From assembly GCF_029076445.1 (NCBI RefSeq), contig NZ_JARESG010000018.1, positions 17,421 through 81,420 of the forward strand: DNA of 64,000 bases. Direction: 5' to 3'. Made by a program: the position numbers and the translations under genes. Each line of letters starts with the position of its first letter. Positions within the stretch are counted from its first letter, which is position 1. Below are positions 62,888-64,000 of the stretch, piece by piece. The notes under the pieces were generated by a model. The model was not told where the DNA came from. It saw only the letters and a program-made list of their open reading frames with translations, and searched no databases. The stretch is from Pseudarthrobacter naphthalenicus. Its GTDB lineage: Bacteria > Actinomycetota > Actinomycetes > Actinomycetales > Micrococcaceae.

Positions 62888-63823
62888 ATGACTGAGAACC
62901 AATGGCCCCAGACATCGCCGTCGACCCTCGACCAGTACGGGGACCCGGCCCCGGCCATGCCGGCCGGAGCACCCGGTGGCACCGCATCAAAAACGGACGC
63001 CGCCAAAACAGAGGCTTCAGGCGTGGCCAACCAGGCAGCTGGTGCGGCACAGGACGTGGCTGAAACAGCCAAGACGGAGGCTGCCAACGTAGCCGCCGAA
63101 GTGAAGACGAACGCCCGGGACCTCCTGGACCAGGCCAAATCGGACCTCACCAGCCAGGCCGGCACGCAGCAGCAGAAAGTAGCGGAGGGGATGCGTTCCA
63201 TCTCCACCGAACTGCGCGCCATGGCGGACGCCTCCCATGAGCCGGGCGTGGCGTCGGACCTGGTGCGCCAGGCCGCCGACCGGTCGCATTCCGTGGCGTC
63301 GTGGCTTGACGGCCGCGATCCCGGATCACTCCTGGACGAAGTCAAGACCTTCGCCCGCCGCCGCCCCGGCACCTTCCTTCTGCTTGCCGCAGGCGCAGGT
63401 GTGCTGGCGGGACGCCTGGGCCGCAGCCTGCAGGCCGGCGCCCCCGCCTCCACCGGGACTTCCACCCCATCAGTCCAGCAGCCCGGCTACCCCGCGGCAT
63501 ACCCAACCACCGGACAGGGCCTAACCGGACAGGCCGTAACCGAGCCGGGCGTAGCGGCCGGAGTTGGTGCGCCGTTCTATGACGAGCCCGCCGTGGGCCA
63601 TCCGGGTCTGGCCGAACCCACCTACGGCGAGCCCGCCTTCGGTGAGCCGGGTGCCGCCCAGCCCGAGTACGGCGAACCGGCCTTCGGTGAGCCGGCGTAC
63701 GGTGAGCCGAGTGCGGCCCAGCCCCCGTACGGCGAACCGGCCTTCGGTGAGCCCACGTTCGATGATCCTGCGCGCCGTCCGTCCACGGACCCGGACGCTG
63801 AAGGGGAAGGACGCCACCTGTGA
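62888..63823 (+). CDS. Hypothetical membrane protein with Gly-Glu-Pro repeat tail
   Basis: A 311-residue protein in three parts. Residues about 30-100 are Ala/Thr/Lys/Glu-rich amphipathic helix with repeated AETAKTEAANVAAEVKT-like segments. Residues about 100-185 are a folded part ending in a membrane helix (GTFLLLAAGAGVLAGRLG). Residues about 215-300 form a cytosolic or surface tail of tandem YGEPAFGEP units. Its stop overlaps the start of a holin-family gene. It resembles stress-related envelope proteins of actinobacteria; the family is not firmly recognised. Confidence 0.75.
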   Translation: MTENQWPQTSPSTLDQYGDPAPAMPAGAPGGTASKTDAAKTEASGVANQAAGAAQDVAETAKTEAANVAAEVKTNARDLLDQAKSDLTSQAGTQQQKVAEGMRSISTELRAMADASHEPGVASDLVRQAADRSHSVASWLDGRDPGSLLDEVKTFARRRPGTFLLLAAGAGVLAGRLGRSLQAGAPASTGTSTPSVQQPGYPAAYPTTGQGLTGQAVTEPGVAAGVGAPFYDEPAVGHPGLAEPTYGEPAFGEPGAAQPEYGEPAFGEPAYGEPSAAQPPYGEPAFGEPTFDDPARRPSTDPDAEGEGRHL

Positions 63824-64000
63824 GTAACCACATTCCGGAGCCGCCTCCCTCGGAGGCGCATGTGAAGGCGGATAACACCTCGCTCGGTGACCTGCTCGGA
63901 GAAGTCACCCGCGACCTGTCCACCCTGATGCGCCAGGAAGTCGAACTCGCCAAGGCCGAACTCAAAGAATCCGCCACCAAAACCGGCAAAGGCGGCGGCA
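63820..64000 (+). CDS. Phage-holin-family (holin-X) membrane protein, N-terminus only
   Basis: The gene starts with GTG at 63820, overlapping the previous stop, and runs off the window. The visible 60 residues include SLGDLLGEVTRDLSTLMRQE and VELAKAELKESATKTGKGG, the characteristic start of the actinobacterial putative holin superfamily (DUF1469-like). The gene is usually found with general envelope-stress genes, not in prophages. The membrane helices are beyond the window. Confidence 0.85.
   Translation, partial: MSNHIPEPPPSEAHVKADNTSLGDLLGEVTRDLSTLMRQEVELAKAELKESATKTGKGGG

Noticed and set aside
63820..64000. Prophage, because of the holin-family protein
   Set aside because: No other phage gene is present, and this holin-like family is a normal chromosomal membrane protein in actinobacteria.

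Overview
The window looks like a chromosomal segment of a high-GC Gram-positive soil bacterium of the Micrococcaceae, in the Arthrobacter/Pseudarthrobacter/Paenarthrobacter group. The evidence is the high GC content, frequent GTG and TTG starts with strong AAGGAG ribosome binding sites, a full-length relative of Arthrobacter globiformis dimethylglycine oxidase, a DUF222/HNH protein, and GlnR-type boxes upstream of an ammonium transporter. The assignment rests on gene content only. I saw no rRNA, tRNA, CRISPR array, transposase or prophage. The final gene resembles an ordinary actinobacterial holin-like membrane protein.

Region 1 (1-2748): a partial membrane protein, a DUF2630 protein, an ammonium transporter with GlnR boxes and a His-to-Glu change in its twin-histidine motif, and a TetR regulator. 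Region 2 (2134-14868): a catabolic island of unknown substrate. It holds a complete P450 system (P450, 3Fe-4S ferredoxin, ferredoxin reductase) and a DHA2-type exporter on the minus strand. Facing them on the plus strand are two phosphotriesterase-family proteins, an FAD monooxygenase, an HSL-type esterase, a metallo-beta-lactamase-fold hydrolase and a CocE/NonD hydrolase. The first phosphotriesterase-like protein has lost five of the six usual metal-ligand positions, while its neighbour keeps all six. A mirrored operator-promoter pair separates the two arms. A PadR regulator with a Phe-Gly-Pro repeat closes the island.

Region 3 (15-24.5 kb): a class A penicillin-binding protein, a DUF1992 protein, a ModA-like cytosolic protein, a dinucleotide-binding oxidoreductase with a palindrome on its -10, an acyl-CoA ligase, an ArsR/SRPBCC pair, a small orphan protein and a decayed zinc alcohol dehydrogenase. 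Region 4 (24.5-26.8 kb): an orphan benD/benK-like pair whose BenD-like protein has His in place of the catalytic Tyr. Region 5 (27-38.5 kb): purine catabolism from xanthine to ureidoglycolate (uraD, uraH, xdhABC, uricase, allE), with malate synthase to absorb the glyoxylate and a citrate-lyase-like aldolase of unknown role. Allantoinase and allantoate hydrolase are not in the window.

Region 6 (39.5-46 kb): a polyol (sorbitol/mannitol-like) ABC uptake, dehydrogenase and fructokinase operon with an AraC regulator. One permease and the kinase carry frameshifts, and three 17-bp tandem repeats lie upstream of the operon. Region 7 (46-51.6 kb): miscellaneous genes including a luciferase-like oxidoreductase, a secreted metallophosphoesterase, a matrixin-type protease and a DUF222/HNH protein. 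Region 8 (51.8-61.3 kb): quaternary-amine (probably glycine betaine) catabolism. It joins a BCCT transporter, a three-component Rieske oxygenase system, dimethylglycine oxidase, formyl-THF deformylase and an IclR regulator, arranged around a duplicated mirror-image promoter. Region 9 (61.4-64 kb): a MOSC protein, a MarR regulator, a repeat-tailed membrane protein and the start of a holin-family protein.

Several intergenic hairpins recur in related forms: terminators with CCTCC in the apical loop, and a palindrome built on CGAGAGNGCACTTG.
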